Positions 49,375 through 58,155 of a stretch of 64,000 bases of DNA are shown here, piece by piece. Made by a program: the position numbers and the translations under genes. Position 1 is the first letter of the stretch, and each line of letters begins with the position of its first letter. This stretch comes from Caulobacter sp. BK020 (GTDB lineage Bacteria > Pseudomonadota > Alphaproteobacteria > Caulobacterales > Caulobacteraceae). The DNA lies in NCBI RefSeq assembly GCF_004342605.1, contig NZ_SLZL01000007.1, forward strand, positions 62,001 through 126,000. Reading direction: 5' to 3'. Below the pieces are notes generated by a model. The model made no database searches and had not been told where the DNA came from. It saw nothing but the letters and a program-made list of their open reading frames with translations.

Positions 49375-50352
49375 TCAGCCATAGCCGGCGACCATGATCG
49401 CCACGAAGGCCGCGCCCAGGCCCACGACGCCGATCGCCGAAAGGACGATGGCCAGCGGCCAGGGCCAGCAGACCCAGCCCGTCACCGTGCCGCCGCCGCT
49501 CATGAACACCTGTCCCGTCCGATCCGACGGATTGGCGATGCCGTAGGCCATTACCTCCCAAGGATTGTCGAAATAGGTCCACCAGGTGATCGCGTCGCCG
49601 ATCCGACGGCCGGAATCGATCAGGCCGGCGATCAGCGCCGGGATAATGGTCAGCGCCATCCAGCCGACATAGGAAAACCAGAAGAACGGCCCCAGCACCC
49701 GGTTCTGCCAGATGTGGATCGTCTCGTGCTTGAACAGGTCGGAGGTCGGCGTCCAGGTGTCGGTGTTGCTCATCACCGCGCCTTGGGTAAACGCGAAGCC
49801 CGAGCGGACGGCGAAGCCCTTCACATAACGGTGGGCGTCGTGGCGGTTCTCGGCGGGGCCGTCACCATGCTCGCCCCAGGCGAAATTGATCAGGTGCATC
49901 AGCACGCCGTTGGTGTTGCCGCCCAGCCCCCAGGTGACGTCCAGCAGGAACGCGGGAACGCCAAGACCCAACCATTTGTGGGTAGCCCACAGGCCGTCGA
50001 ACAGACCGACCAGCCCGCCGATCACCAAGGCGATCCACAACAACGCATCGACGCCGATCACCGGGTGGCCAAAGCCTAGCGAGATCAGGTTCACCACACC
50101 CGGCCAGATGAAGAACAGCAGGCTGGTGACCGTGACCGCGGCGTCGGAGTCGCCGCCGACGCTGAGCATGATGCTGATGAAGGTCCGCGCCAGGAAAGCC
50201 CCGAACGTCGCGGTCAGAAAGGTCTCGAGCGCCCGCCAGAGCGAGGACGAGCCGTCGCCCTTGGCCAGTCGGACGATCAGGGCCACGATCGCCCCAAGCA
50301 CGCCGAACGCCAGCGCCCCCAGGATGGCTTCCAGAGAAAAAATCCGTTCCAT
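49375..50352 (-). CDS. Multispanning membrane protein with HExxH motif
   Basis: 325 residues with about seven hydrophobic segments, starting at residue 8. Between membrane segments lies LFKHETIHIWQNRVLG, containing HETIH, the gluzincin-type zinc-protease motif, in the form HExxHxxQ that recalls the DUF4157 proteins found near some injection systems. A possible third ligand is the glutamate in NPWEVMAYGIA about 55 residues later. I do not recognise a named family; protease activity is inference. It lies 48 bases after the PASTA protein gene and nine before the anchored Cys-rich gene, as part of the CIS-linked cluster. Confidence 0.75.
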   Translation of the reverse strand: MERIFSLEAILGALAFGVLGAIVALIVRLAKGDGSSSLWRALETFLTATFGAFLARTFISIMLSVGGDSDAAVTVTSLLFFIWPGVVNLISLGFGHPVIGVDALLWIALVIGGLVGLFDGLWATHKWLGLGVPAFLLDVTWGLGGNTNGVLMHLINFAWGEHGDGPAENRHDAHRYVKGFAVRSGFAFTQGAVMSNTDTWTPTSDLFKHETIHIWQNRVLGPFFWFSYVGWMALTIIPALIAGLIDSGRRIGDAITWWTYFDNPWEVMAYGIANPSDRTGQVFMSGGGTVTGWVCWPWPLAIVLSAIGVVGLGAAFVAIMVAGYG

Positions 50353-50400
50353 GATCTTGCTCCTTGCGGGCTCGCCGGCCGGCGAGCCCGTCGGTTCGAA

Positions 50401-51471
50401 CTACAGACGGTCGGGGATGCGAGGGCGCCGGGTCGGCGGCGGGATGACGATCTTCGGCCGGCATGCCCGGTACCGCGACGGACCTGCGGCGTTCTCCTGC
50501 GCCACGACCGAACGCCGTTCGCCGCTCACGCAGACATGGTCGTTGGCGGACCCGTCACGCCAGACGTAGCCCTGCAGGCAGGTGTCCGGGCCGTAGGCGC
50601 CGCCGTACGGGCTGCGGCGCGACGCCGCCTGGGCGTTTTCCTGGGCGGCCAGGTAACGGGACTCCGGCGTGACGCAGACCCGATCGCCGGGCCAGGCCTC
50701 TCGCCAGACGAAGCCCTCGACGCACGCGCCGACCGCCGGATCACAGCCGGCTTCCGCCGGTTGCTCGATCGGCGGCTCCTCCTTGGGCGGCTCGGGCGCA
50801 ACCACCGGCAGGGGCGCGGCGACGGTAAGCTGGACGATCTCGGTCTTCTTGGCCTTGGTCTCGGCGGCCGGCGTCTGGTCCAGAACGGTCTCCGGCGGCT
50901 TGTCGCCGGTCTGCTTGTCGGTACGCTTGACGGTCTTGTAGCCGGCCTTGTCCAAGACCTTGACGGCCTCGGCATAGGGCTGGCCCGTCACGTTCGGGAC
51001 CTTGGATCCGCTCAGCGCCACGATGGCGATGATCACGCCGATCACCAGCACCAGCACCCCGCCGACCACCGCCAGGATCCACCAGGGGAACGGCTTCGGC
51101 GGCGGCGGCGTCGCGGTGGCCACGGCGGGGACCGTGACCGTCGCCGCCGCGCTGTCGGTGCTGTCGTTGTCGGGATCGTTGACATTGATCGCCCGCAGCT
51201 TGATCCGGTGCTGGCCTGGCGGCGTCGCGGCCGGAATCTTGCCGACCACGGTCACGGTCTGGTTCTCGCCAGCCGCGACCGCGCGTTCCGTTTCGCCCTG
51301 GACCTGGTACCACTCGGCCTTGCCGTCGCCCTGGACCTGAACGCTGAAGCGCGCGGTCAGGCCCTCCCCCGTCTTGTTGGTCACGCCGAAGACGGCGCTG
51401 CCCTTGTGAAAGGCGCCTTCCTTCTTCAGGGCGATGGCCGTCGGCCCGTCCGGAATCTCGAAACTCGGCAT
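50401..51471 (-). CDS. Single-pass membrane protein with one PASTA domain and Cys-rich tail
   Basis: 356 residues. Residues 1-115 are a beta-rich domain nearly identical to that of the next protein (MPSFEIPDGPTAIALK, FHKGSAVFGVTNKTGEGLTA). A Pro-rich linker and transmembrane helix (about 129-153, WWILAVVGGVLVLVIGVII) follow, then one PASTA domain (about 157-220, VPNVTGQPYAEAVKVLDKAG), a Pro/Glu linker, and two copies of a C-x4-GFVWR/GYVWR module with later VCV cysteines. With no signal peptide, the first domain should face the cytoplasm and PASTA the periplasm. The start is the ATG at 51471; the upstream frame is not conserved. Confidence 0.85.
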   Translation of the reverse strand: MPSFEIPDGPTAIALKKEGAFHKGSAVFGVTNKTGEGLTARFSVQVQGDGKAEWYQVQGETERAVAAGENQTVTVVGKIPAATPPGQHRIKLRAINVNDPDNDSTDSAAATVTVPAVATATPPPPKPFPWWILAVVGGVLVLVIGVIIAIVALSGSKVPNVTGQPYAEAVKVLDKAGYKTVKRTDKQTGDKPPETVLDQTPAAETKAKKTEIVQLTVAAPLPVVAPEPPKEEPPIEQPAEAGCDPAVGACVEGFVWREAWPGDRVCVTPESRYLAAQENAQAASRRSPYGGAYGPDTCLQGYVWRDGSANDHVCVSGERRSVVAQENAAGPSRYRACRPKIVIPPPTRRPRIPDRL

Positions 51472-51514
51472 ATGTCGTGATCCTTGCCTCTGGAAAACCC
51501 CTCGCTCCGATCGG

Positions 51515-52717
51515 TCATTGGACCTGGAGCGGCTTTGTCGGGATAGTTGGTCTGGGGATGGTCGTCGCCGGCAGCTTGGCCTTGTTGGCGAACACCAGGA
51601 CATCGGGCCGAATGAACAGCCGGCAGGTCTGGCGGCCATTGAGGATGACCGAGGGCGCGCCGAGGACGATGTTGACCTTGGTCCCCTTGGCGACCTTGGA
51701 TTTGGCCTCGACGCTCTGCTCGATGATCTTGTCCACCGTGCCCCGGCAGGCCGAACCGATCGTGCCGATGTCCAAGCCTGCGGATTGCAAGGCCTTGATC
51801 CCGGTAATGCCGTCGAGCTGGGGCGAGACCAGATCCGGCACGACGACGCCGGGATCGACGGTGAGGTTGACCGCGCTGCCCTTGGGCGCCGAAGTCTCGC
51901 CGGCCGGATCCTGGGCCAGCACCGTGTCGGGCTCCTTGCCTGTCGCCTCCCCGACCACTCGTGGCCCGACCGTGAAGCCGCGATCCTCCAGCAGGGCCTG
52001 GGCGCCGAGATAGGGCTTATCGGTCACCGTCGGCACAGCCACCGTTTCGCCGATCGCCACCGTCAGCTTCACTTCGGTCTTGGCGGGATCGACCTTGGTG
52101 TCCGCCGCGGGTTCCTGCTTGAACACCAGGCCCAGCGGCTGGTCCTTGGCGACCTCGTTGATCGCCGGCGCCGTCGTGAAACCGCCCTTCTTCAACTCGG
52201 CCACCGCGGCGGCGTAGTCCAGCCCGGTGACCTTGGGAACCGGCGTCCCCTTGGGCCCGCTCATCAGCACCACCGCGACGATGATGCCGATCACCAGCAC
52301 CAGGACGCCGGCCGCCACCGCGATGATCCACCACGGGAACGGTTTTTTCTTGGCCGGCGGCTTGGCGACGGCGGGGATCGTGACGGTCGCCACGGCGCTC
52401 TCGGTGCTGTCGTTGTCGGGATCGTTGACATTGGTCGCCCGCAGCTTGATCCGATGCTGGCCTGGGGGCGTGGCGGCGGGGATCTTCGCCACCACCGTCA
52501 CCGTCTGCGTCTCACCGGCCGCGACGGGCCGCTCCGGTTCGCCCTGGATCGAATACCATTCCGCCTTGCCGCTGCCCTGGATCTGCACGCTGAAGCGAGC
52601 GGTCAGCCCCTCCCCGGTCTTGTTGGTCACGCCGAACACGGCGTTGCCCTTGTGGAAACCGGCCTCCGTCTTCAGGGCCAGGGTCGTGGGGCCGTCCGGA
52701 ATTTCGAAACTCGGCAT
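51515..52717 (-). CDS. Single-pass membrane protein with three PASTA domains
   Basis: 400 residues and a tandem paralogue of the protein at 50401. N-terminal beta domain 1-115, Lys-rich PPAKKKPFPWW, transmembrane helix about 127-152, then PASTA units at about 160-222 (VPKVTGLDYAAAVAELKKGG), 224-290 (VPTVTDKPYLGAQALLEDRG) and 291-352 (VPDLVSPQLDGITGIKALQS). PASTA domains usually bind peptidoglycan stem peptides or muropeptides. The positive charges before the helix predict an inside N-terminus. It follows the tail-protein gene by 24 bases, so it is probably co-transcribed with the injection-system genes. Confidence 0.88.
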   Translation of the reverse strand: MPSFEIPDGPTTLALKTEAGFHKGNAVFGVTNKTGEGLTARFSVQIQGSGKAEWYSIQGEPERPVAAGETQTVTVVAKIPAATPPGQHRIKLRATNVNDPDNDSTESAVATVTIPAVAKPPAKKKPFPWWIIAVAAGVLVLVIGIIVAVVLMSGPKGTPVPKVTGLDYAAAVAELKKGGFTTAPAINEVAKDQPLGLVFKQEPAADTKVDPAKTEVKLTVAIGETVAVPTVTDKPYLGAQALLEDRGFTVGPRVVGEATGKEPDTVLAQDPAGETSAPKGSAVNLTVDPGVVVPDLVSPQLDGITGIKALQSAGLDIGTIGSACRGTVDKIIEQSVEAKSKVAKGTKVNIVLGAPSVILNGRQTCRLFIRPDVLVFANKAKLPATTIPRPTIPTKPLQVQ

Positions 52718-52741
52718 GGGGATTCGTCCTCGTTTTCGCGG

Positions 52742-53320
52742 TCAGGCTGGGAGAAATTCGATGTCGTAGGTCGTGTAGGCGGGACGCTCCTCGTCGACGA
52801 TGCGACGCACCAGGTCGGCCAAGGGACGGGCCGCCGCCGGGGCGACGACGCGCAGGTGGAAGCTCCGCGCGAGGCCCTTCGGTCCCGGCGGGTTCTCCTC
52901 CACCGCAAAGCCTGATAGGCCCGTGGCGACGGTGAGGATGCGCTCTAGAGTCCGACGCGTGCCGCGCCAGCGCGCCAGTTCGGCCGCTTCCAGGCACAGC
53001 AGCCGCAGCCGGCCCAGGCCGGCGGCGTAGCGGGGCGCGCCTTCGCCCGGACGTCCGCCGGTCCAATCCAGGTAACGATCCAGGTCCAGCCAGCGCGCCA
53101 GCATCAAGGCGAAGCTGGGCGGGGCGCGCATGGGATCGATGTGGGCGTCGAGGGCCGCCAGGGCGTTCTCGGCCGGCGCCTGCAGAACCTCCATCACGTC
53201 CAGCACCGCGGCCAGAGGCTTTTTCGGAGTGGCGCCGGCGGGAACGCCCGACGGGTTCTCAGGCGGAATGGCGGCCTGGTAGGTTTCCGGCAGAAGCCTT
53301 GCGATGCGGGCTCGGTCCAA
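52742..53320 (-). CDS. Contractile-tail protein I (gpI-like, TIGR02242 type)
   Basis: 192 residues resembling phage tail protein I-like proteins of tail-like injection loci: RIARLLPETYQAAIPPENP at the start, VLDVMEVLQAPAENALAALD, and WLDLDRYLDWTG with RLLCLEAAELARWRGTRRTL. It belongs to the baseplate periphery. It is separated from the baseplate-J fusion gene by two bases. In this locus it is the last recognisable phage-derived gene before the PASTA genes. Confidence 0.8.
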   Translation of the reverse strand: MDRARIARLLPETYQAAIPPENPSGVPAGATPKKPLAAVLDVMEVLQAPAENALAALDAHIDPMRAPPSFALMLARWLDLDRYLDWTGGRPGEGAPRYAAGLGRLRLLCLEAAELARWRGTRRTLERILTVATGLSGFAVEENPPGPKGLARSFHLRVVAPAAARPLADLVRRIVDEERPAYTTYDIEFLPA

Positions 53321-53322
53321 GG

Positions 53323-55854
53323 TCAGCCCCCCGTATCGTCGTCGATCACCACGGAGAGGTGGTGCTGGTCGGCGCAGTAGAGCCAGTTGGGCGGCAGAGG
53401 GATCCGGTCGGTGAACACCGTCGCCGAGGCCGTGGCGAAATGCAGGGCCCCATCAAGGCTGCGATAGACGCCCATGGGGCCGCCGGCGAACACCATCGGC
53501 GCCCCGCCCGCCACGGGCGCTGCGGCCACGCAGGACACCACATGCAGCAACCGTTCGGTGTCGCGGATCGGCAGTCCGGCGTCGAGGGGCGCGGCGCGCC
53601 AGGCCGGCGCGGCGACGGTGGTGTCCAGGGCCAGCACGCCGCCGCGGTTCGAGCCCGCGAACACCCACTGGTCAGCGAAGGCCAGACCCTCGCAGGAGCC
53701 GCCCTGCCAGCCAACGTTGAAAGGCTTGAAGCCCTCGGGATCGTCGGCGCCGCCGGAACGCAGCTCCACCCGGAAGGCGCCAGATCCCTGCTGCCCAGCC
53801 TCGGCCGCGGCGGCCGCCCAGAGGAAGTCGCGGGCGTTGAAGCGCTGCACCGTCAGGCTGCGGATGTCCTGGCCGACCAGCCCCACCGAGTGGAAACTGT
53901 CCGACACCCCGCCCATGGCCGACAGGTAGACCCCGCCCTTGGCCCGGGCCGCCACCGCCACCTGGACGACGCCCGCCGACGACACCGAGGCGGTCACGGC
54001 GTAGAAGCCCTTGGTGTCCCGGGCCTTGTCGACCACCACCGGCGCCGGCCCGGCGTCGCCGAACGGCTTGAGTTGGCGCAGGCCTTCGGCCGTAGCGATC
54101 AGCAGCAGCGGCGAGCCTTCCCGGTCAACCCAGTCGGCGTCGGACACCTCGCTGTTGAACACCGCCGCCTCGGTCTTCCAGGTCTCGCCGCAGTCGCGCG
54201 ACACGTGGATGGCGCCGCCGGCCTTGCGGACGACTCCCAGGGCGACCAAGCCGGGACGGTCGCGATGTCGCCGCACGAACAGCGGGCGGTCGCCCTCGGC
54301 CTTGAACACCACCGACCAGGTGCCGCCGTCGTCCAGGCTGCGATGCAGACCCTGGTTGGTGGCGGCGAACCAGGTGCGCGCCTGATGCGGATCGCGCAGC
54401 AGGTCCGACACGTCGCGGTCCGGCGCCTCGCCGATGGTCAGGCGAAGCTGGTCGGCATAGCGCACGCTGGGATCGGCCAGCATGGCCTCATAGACGTCGG
54501 AGGCCCGCAGAACCTGACCGAACGGCTCGTCGCGCAATGGCGAGAACAGCTTGTTGAGCCGGGTGCGGAGTCGCGCCTCGACGGCCGGCGCATCCTCCTC
54601 ACGGCTGACCACCACCCGCGCCGCCACCGACACCGGCCGCACCCTGGCCCAGCCCACCGCCGTCTGCACGCCCAGCGGACGCCGCTGGTCGACCGCCTTC
54701 TGGACGCGCGCCCGAAGCTCCTCGCTTCGGCGCTCGATCACGGTCTGCGCGGTGACTCCCGCGTCGGGCAGCTTCTCCACGTCGACCGCGGGCACCAGCA
54801 GAATCTCGACCACGCCAGGCGCGGCATGGGCCCAGACCTGGGACTGGGCATAGGCCTTGGCCCGCGCCACCGCGCCGACGCTCAAGGCCACCCTTTCGAA
54901 GTCGCGGGCGGTGACCGCGCAGCGCATGGAGGTCAGCTCCAGCGGCCCGCGCCGCATCGCTGCCTGCACGGTCTCGGCGTCGGCTCCGCCGGCGGCCTGC
55001 GCGAGATTGGTCACCGCCAGGTCGGCGATCGGAGTCTTGAACACCGTCAAGGCGCCGGGAACCACGTTGCCCGCCCGGCCGCCGCCGCTCCGGTACCAGA
55101 CCCGAATGTCCCGTCCCAGGGCGGGCACGCTGGCCAGTGGCGTGGAGCCTTCGCCCGCCAGGGCCGGGGCGAACTGGATGCGCCCAGCGGCGCGATCGAC
55201 GCTATAGACGCAGTCCGTTGGTGCGGCGTCGGCGAAGCTGACGACCTCCCGCCAGATCCGATAGCTCTTGTCGCCCAGGGTGCGCGACACGGCGCCGTCG
55301 GCCAACTCGGCGTTGTCGGCCTCGACGCCGACGATCAGGTCCAACCCGTCGCCAGACGGCGCGATGATCGGGGGCCGCCTGACCTGCACGCTCTGACCCG
55401 GCGCGCCGGTTCCAACCCCGACCGCCTCGGCCTCGGTCATGTCGCAATGCAGGGCCGGCGCCTCGACGCTCTTCTGGTCGGCCGCCAGGGTCGCGGCCTG
55501 GGTGACCACGAAGGTCGCCGAGCCGTCGCTGGTGGCGATGCGCGCGCCGGCGGGAATGACGATCCGCGCATTGCCGGTCGTGCGCGTGAAGGTCAGGGTC
55601 GTTGCCGCCGCGGCCGGCGGCCGGACCTGGGCGCCAACTAGGTTCAGCAGGCTGACATAGAGCTTCTCCGGCACGCGATTGAGCCGGTACAGCATGGTGT
55701 CGGTCAGATAGGCGAAGGCCTCGAGCAGGGTGATGCCGGGATCGCTGGGATTGCGGTCGGTCCATTCCGGGCACGAGCGGTCGATGACCTTGATGGCGTC
55801 GGCCATCAGGTCGGTGAAGGAACGGTCGTCCAACTTGGGAGCGGGCAGCGGCAT
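53323..55854 (-). CDS. Baseplate assembly protein (gpJ-like, TIGR02243 type) fused to a beta-propeller-like domain
   Basis: 843 residues. Residues 1 to about 480 are a baseplate-J-like protein: DRNPSDPGITLLEAFAYLTD near the start, LVGAQVRPPAAA, TRARDFE-like AVTARDFERVAL and VAARVVVSREEDAPAVEARL. Residues about 482-843 contain Asp-box motifs S-x-D-x-G-x-T-W (SLDDGGTW, SRDCGETW) and further repeats such as GVYRSLDGALHF, as in sialidase/BNR-type propellers. Baseplate proteins of this family form the wedge that triggers sheath contraction. The start ATG overlaps the gp25 stop by one base. Confidence 0.85.
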   Translation of the reverse strand: MPLPAPKLDDRSFTDLMADAIKVIDRSCPEWTDRNPSDPGITLLEAFAYLTDTMLYRLNRVPEKLYVSLLNLVGAQVRPPAAAATTLTFTRTTGNARIVIPAGARIATSDGSATFVVTQAATLAADQKSVEAPALHCDMTEAEAVGVGTGAPGQSVQVRRPPIIAPSGDGLDLIVGVEADNAELADGAVSRTLGDKSYRIWREVVSFADAAPTDCVYSVDRAAGRIQFAPALAGEGSTPLASVPALGRDIRVWYRSGGGRAGNVVPGALTVFKTPIADLAVTNLAQAAGGADAETVQAAMRRGPLELTSMRCAVTARDFERVALSVGAVARAKAYAQSQVWAHAAPGVVEILLVPAVDVEKLPDAGVTAQTVIERRSEELRARVQKAVDQRRPLGVQTAVGWARVRPVSVAARVVVSREEDAPAVEARLRTRLNKLFSPLRDEPFGQVLRASDVYEAMLADPSVRYADQLRLTIGEAPDRDVSDLLRDPHQARTWFAATNQGLHRSLDDGGTWSVVFKAEGDRPLFVRRHRDRPGLVALGVVRKAGGAIHVSRDCGETWKTEAAVFNSEVSDADWVDREGSPLLLIATAEGLRQLKPFGDAGPAPVVVDKARDTKGFYAVTASVSSAGVVQVAVAARAKGGVYLSAMGGVSDSFHSVGLVGQDIRSLTVQRFNARDFLWAAAAAEAGQQGSGAFRVELRSGGADDPEGFKPFNVGWQGGSCEGLAFADQWVFAGSNRGGVLALDTTVAAPAWRAAPLDAGLPIRDTERLLHVVSCVAAAPVAGGAPMVFAGGPMGVYRSLDGALHFATASATVFTDRIPLPPNWLYCADQHHLSVVIDDDTGG

Positions 55855-56291
55855 CAGGCGGCCTCTCCTTGCAGGTCGAGCCCGAATTGCAGCTGGCCGG
55901 GCTGATTGCTGCTGCGCACCCGGTAGTCCAGCGAGACCGTCAATTGGCTGGGCGCGGCGGGATCGACGCCGGCGTCCAGCCGCACGATCTCGATCCTCGG
56001 CTCCCAGCGCTTGATCGACTGGCGCACGTAATGGATGGCCAGGCCGGCGGTCGTGGCGTCATTGGGCGCGAACATCAGTCGATGCAGCGGGCAGCCATAG
56101 CTAGGTCGCATCACCCGCTCGCCGGGTATGGTGGTCAGCAGCAGGATGATCGCCTGGCGCACGGCGTCGTGGCCGCTGACGTCGGCCAGCCGTCCTGTGG
56201 GCGAAAGGACCAGCCCCGCCGGCCGCCGCAGCTCGGACGTGGCCCCGCCCAGCTCGGCGCCTTCGAACCGGATGCCCCGCACCGTCTTCAT
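55854..56291 (-). CDS. Baseplate wedge protein gp25 (GPW family)
   Basis: 145 residues. The GPW/gp25 domain shows in HDAVRQAIILLLTTIPGERV, then MRPSYGCPLHRLMFAPNDA, followed by IRHAIERWEPRI-like VRQSIKRWEPRIEIV. gp25 links the sheath to the baseplate and nucleates sheath assembly. The ATG at 56291 follows GGGAG by six bases; upstream frame is the antisense of a neighbour. One base overlaps the baseplate-J gene, and two separate it from the PAAR-like gene. Confidence 0.9.
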   Translation of the reverse strand: MKTVRGIRFEGAELGGATSELRRPAGLVLSPTGRLADVSGHDAVRQAIILLLTTIPGERVMRPSYGCPLHRLMFAPNDATTAGLAIHYVRQSIKRWEPRIEIVRLDAGVDPAAPSQLTVSLDYRVRSSNQPGQLQFGLDLQGEAA

Positions 56292-56293
56292 GC

Positions 56294-56638
56294 TCAACTC
56301 CCGGCCGCCACGAGACGCTGGCCGGGATCGACCACGCGGTAGTTGACCGTGCCGGGCGGCGAGCCGTCGGTAAGCCCAGTCACCGTATCCAGGCACACGG
56401 CCCGACCGCCGATGGTGACGAAGGTCGAATAACCCTGCTTGACCGCCAGGGTCGTCAGACAAGGTCGCAGGCCGATGACCGGATTGGCGTTTGGACAGGC
56501 CGAGATCGGCCGTGACTGGGGATTGGGGTTCACCAGCGCCAGTCGGTTCTTGATCCGCACCAGGGTCTGGGTCGGGGCGATGCCCACCCGGCCGCCATGG
56601 TCGCAAACCAGCGTCGCATCCTGAGTCAACCACAGCAT
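56294..56638 (-). CDS. PAAR-like spike-tip protein (candidate)
   Basis: 114 residues with a beta-rich pattern and four cysteines/histidine placed as metal ligands might be: LVCDHGGRVGI, ACPNANP, RPCLTTL, and AVCLDTVTGLTDGSPPGTVN. Small proteins like this sit beside the spike gene of tail-like loci and are probably the sharpened tip. The ATG at 56638 follows GGAGG; a GTG six bases upstream overlapping the spike-gene stop is another possible start. PAAR identity is inferred from position and cysteine pattern, not a clear family match. Confidence 0.65.
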   Translation of the reverse strand: MLWLTQDATLVCDHGGRVGIAPTQTLVRIKNRLALVNPNPQSRPISACPNANPVIGLRPCLTTLAVKQGYSTFVTIGGRAVCLDTVTGLTDGSPPGTVNYRVVDPGQRLVAAGS

Positions 56639-56640
56639 GC

Positions 56641-58155
56641 TCACCCCTCCTCGAAGGCGACGGCGGCCGCGCGGATCGTCAACCGGCGGCCTGGGGCCTC
56701 GATGACCAGGTCGCCGCTGGCTCGCAGGCGCGAGCCGTTGGGGCCGAACTCGAACACCCCGCCCGCGCGGGTCTCCAACCGCGCCAGGGCGTCGACGCTG
56801 TCCAGGGTCAGGACCTGGCCGCCGGGCGTGCGCACGGTGAAGGCCCGGGCGCCGGCCGTACCCGCGCCACGCGGGCCGGGCGCGGTGCGCTCGCCATAGA
56901 GGCCGCCCAGGACCAGCCCCCGGGCCGGGTCGCCGTCGGGAAACAGCACCAGCACGTCGTCCTCGGGCTCGGGCAGGATGGCCACCCCCTTCTCGGCGCC
57001 CGCGCCGAGCAGCAGCACCGACATCCAGCCGGTCTCGACGTCGCCCAGCACAGGCAGGCGAGCCCGGACCCGCGCCAGGCCGTCGGGATCGTCGGCGTCG
57101 ATCACCTTACCCAGGGTGAAGGCCGGGACTCGCGGGCGATCGGGCCGGGTCGGCGGCTCGGTCGAGATCTCCACCACATAGCCGCGCGCCTCCTCGAAGC
57201 GATGGAGGGCGCGCGTGACCACGCAGCGACCATCGACCAGCTCGCCGACGCCTTCCAGGGTCACCGGCCGCCCAGGACGCAGGCGGGTGTCGCCCTCGAC
57301 CACAGCCTCCAGCAGCACCGCGCGGGCGGCGGCGCGGTCGAGATCGGCCTGGGCCAGGCTCTCGGCCTCGGCGGCGTCGGCGGCCAGGCGATTGAACAAG
57401 GTCCGGCCGCCCAGGTCCGGAAAGGCCGTCAGTCCGCCGTCCCGCAGCTCTTCCGCGTCCTGTCGGGCAAGGCCGGCGCGGGCGTTGACCGCCATCGCGC
57501 GGGCGGGGTCCCATGACTGGGCGCCGGTCCAGGGCCGTAGCGAGTCGGCGCCGGCTGTCGCGCTGGCCTGAATGATCTCGCGGCGCATCCGGAGCGGGAT
57601 CGGATCCCCCTCGCCAGCAAGGCTGACCAGCCGCAGACGATCGGCCTCAAGCACCACATAGAGGCCGGCGTCGCGCGCTAAGTCGACCACCAGGTCGAAG
57701 TCGTTCTGGTCGTGCTGAACGATCAGGGCGCGGGTCGGCGGATGCTCGGAGCAACTGAACGTCAAGCCGAGGTCGCCCGCCATCTGCTCGGCCAGGTCGG
57801 CGACCGTCGTGTCAGCCAGGGTCCGGGCCCGCTGGCGCAGCCGCGCCCTGTGCAGCTTGTCGAGCGCCCGCAGGCGCACCACCCTCCCCTGGGCGGCGTC
57901 GTGCTGGTACTCGACGGCCGTGATCTCGCCGTCGAAAAGATCGCCGGAGCCGTCGACTGATAAGGCCAGGCCCGCGCCGAGGTGCAGGCCTGGCAAGCTG
58001 TCCGCCGACGGGTCGGCGAAGACCACCTCGGCCATGGCCGGCGCGTTGAGGGCCTGGCGCACGAAGGCGGAGACGGCGTGACGTCCCAGCTTGGCGTCCA
58101 ACGGCGCCCCGTCCAGGCGGACCCGCAAGGGGCGGTTGGCGAAGATCGAGGTCAC
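56641..58155 (-). CDS. VgrG-like central spike / baseplate hub protein
   Basis: 504 residues. The N-terminal half resembles the gp27/gpD-type hub (TVADLAEQMAGDLGLTF, VQHDQNDFDLVVDLARDAGL). A gp5-type OB fold follows (GKVIDADDPDGLARVRARLP, WMSVLLLGAGAEKGVAILPE, DPARGLVLGGLYG), then a short beta-helical tail of repeated strands. There is no extra C-terminal effector domain. The spike pierces the target membrane. Its gene overlaps the LysM hub gene by four bases (ATGA) and precedes the PAAR-like tip. Confidence 0.9.
   Translation of the reverse strand: MTSIFANRPLRVRLDGAPLDAKLGRHAVSAFVRQALNAPAMAEVVFADPSADSLPGLHLGAGLALSVDGSGDLFDGEITAVEYQHDAAQGRVVRLRALDKLHRARLRQRARTLADTTVADLAEQMAGDLGLTFSCSEHPPTRALIVQHDQNDFDLVVDLARDAGLYVVLEADRLRLVSLAGEGDPIPLRMRREIIQASATAGADSLRPWTGAQSWDPARAMAVNARAGLARQDAEELRDGGLTAFPDLGGRTLFNRLAADAAEAESLAQADLDRAAARAVLLEAVVEGDTRLRPGRPVTLEGVGELVDGRCVVTRALHRFEEARGYVVEISTEPPTRPDRPRVPAFTLGKVIDADDPDGLARVRARLPVLGDVETGWMSVLLLGAGAEKGVAILPEPEDDVLVLFPDGDPARGLVLGGLYGERTAPGPRGAGTAGARAFTVRTPGGQVLTLDSVDALARLETRAGGVFEFGPNGSRLRASGDLVIEAPGRRLTIRAAAVAFEEG

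Noticed and set aside
53299..55641. Plus-strand open frame of 780 codons opposite the baseplate gene
   Set aside because: Antisense shadow; no recognisable motif.
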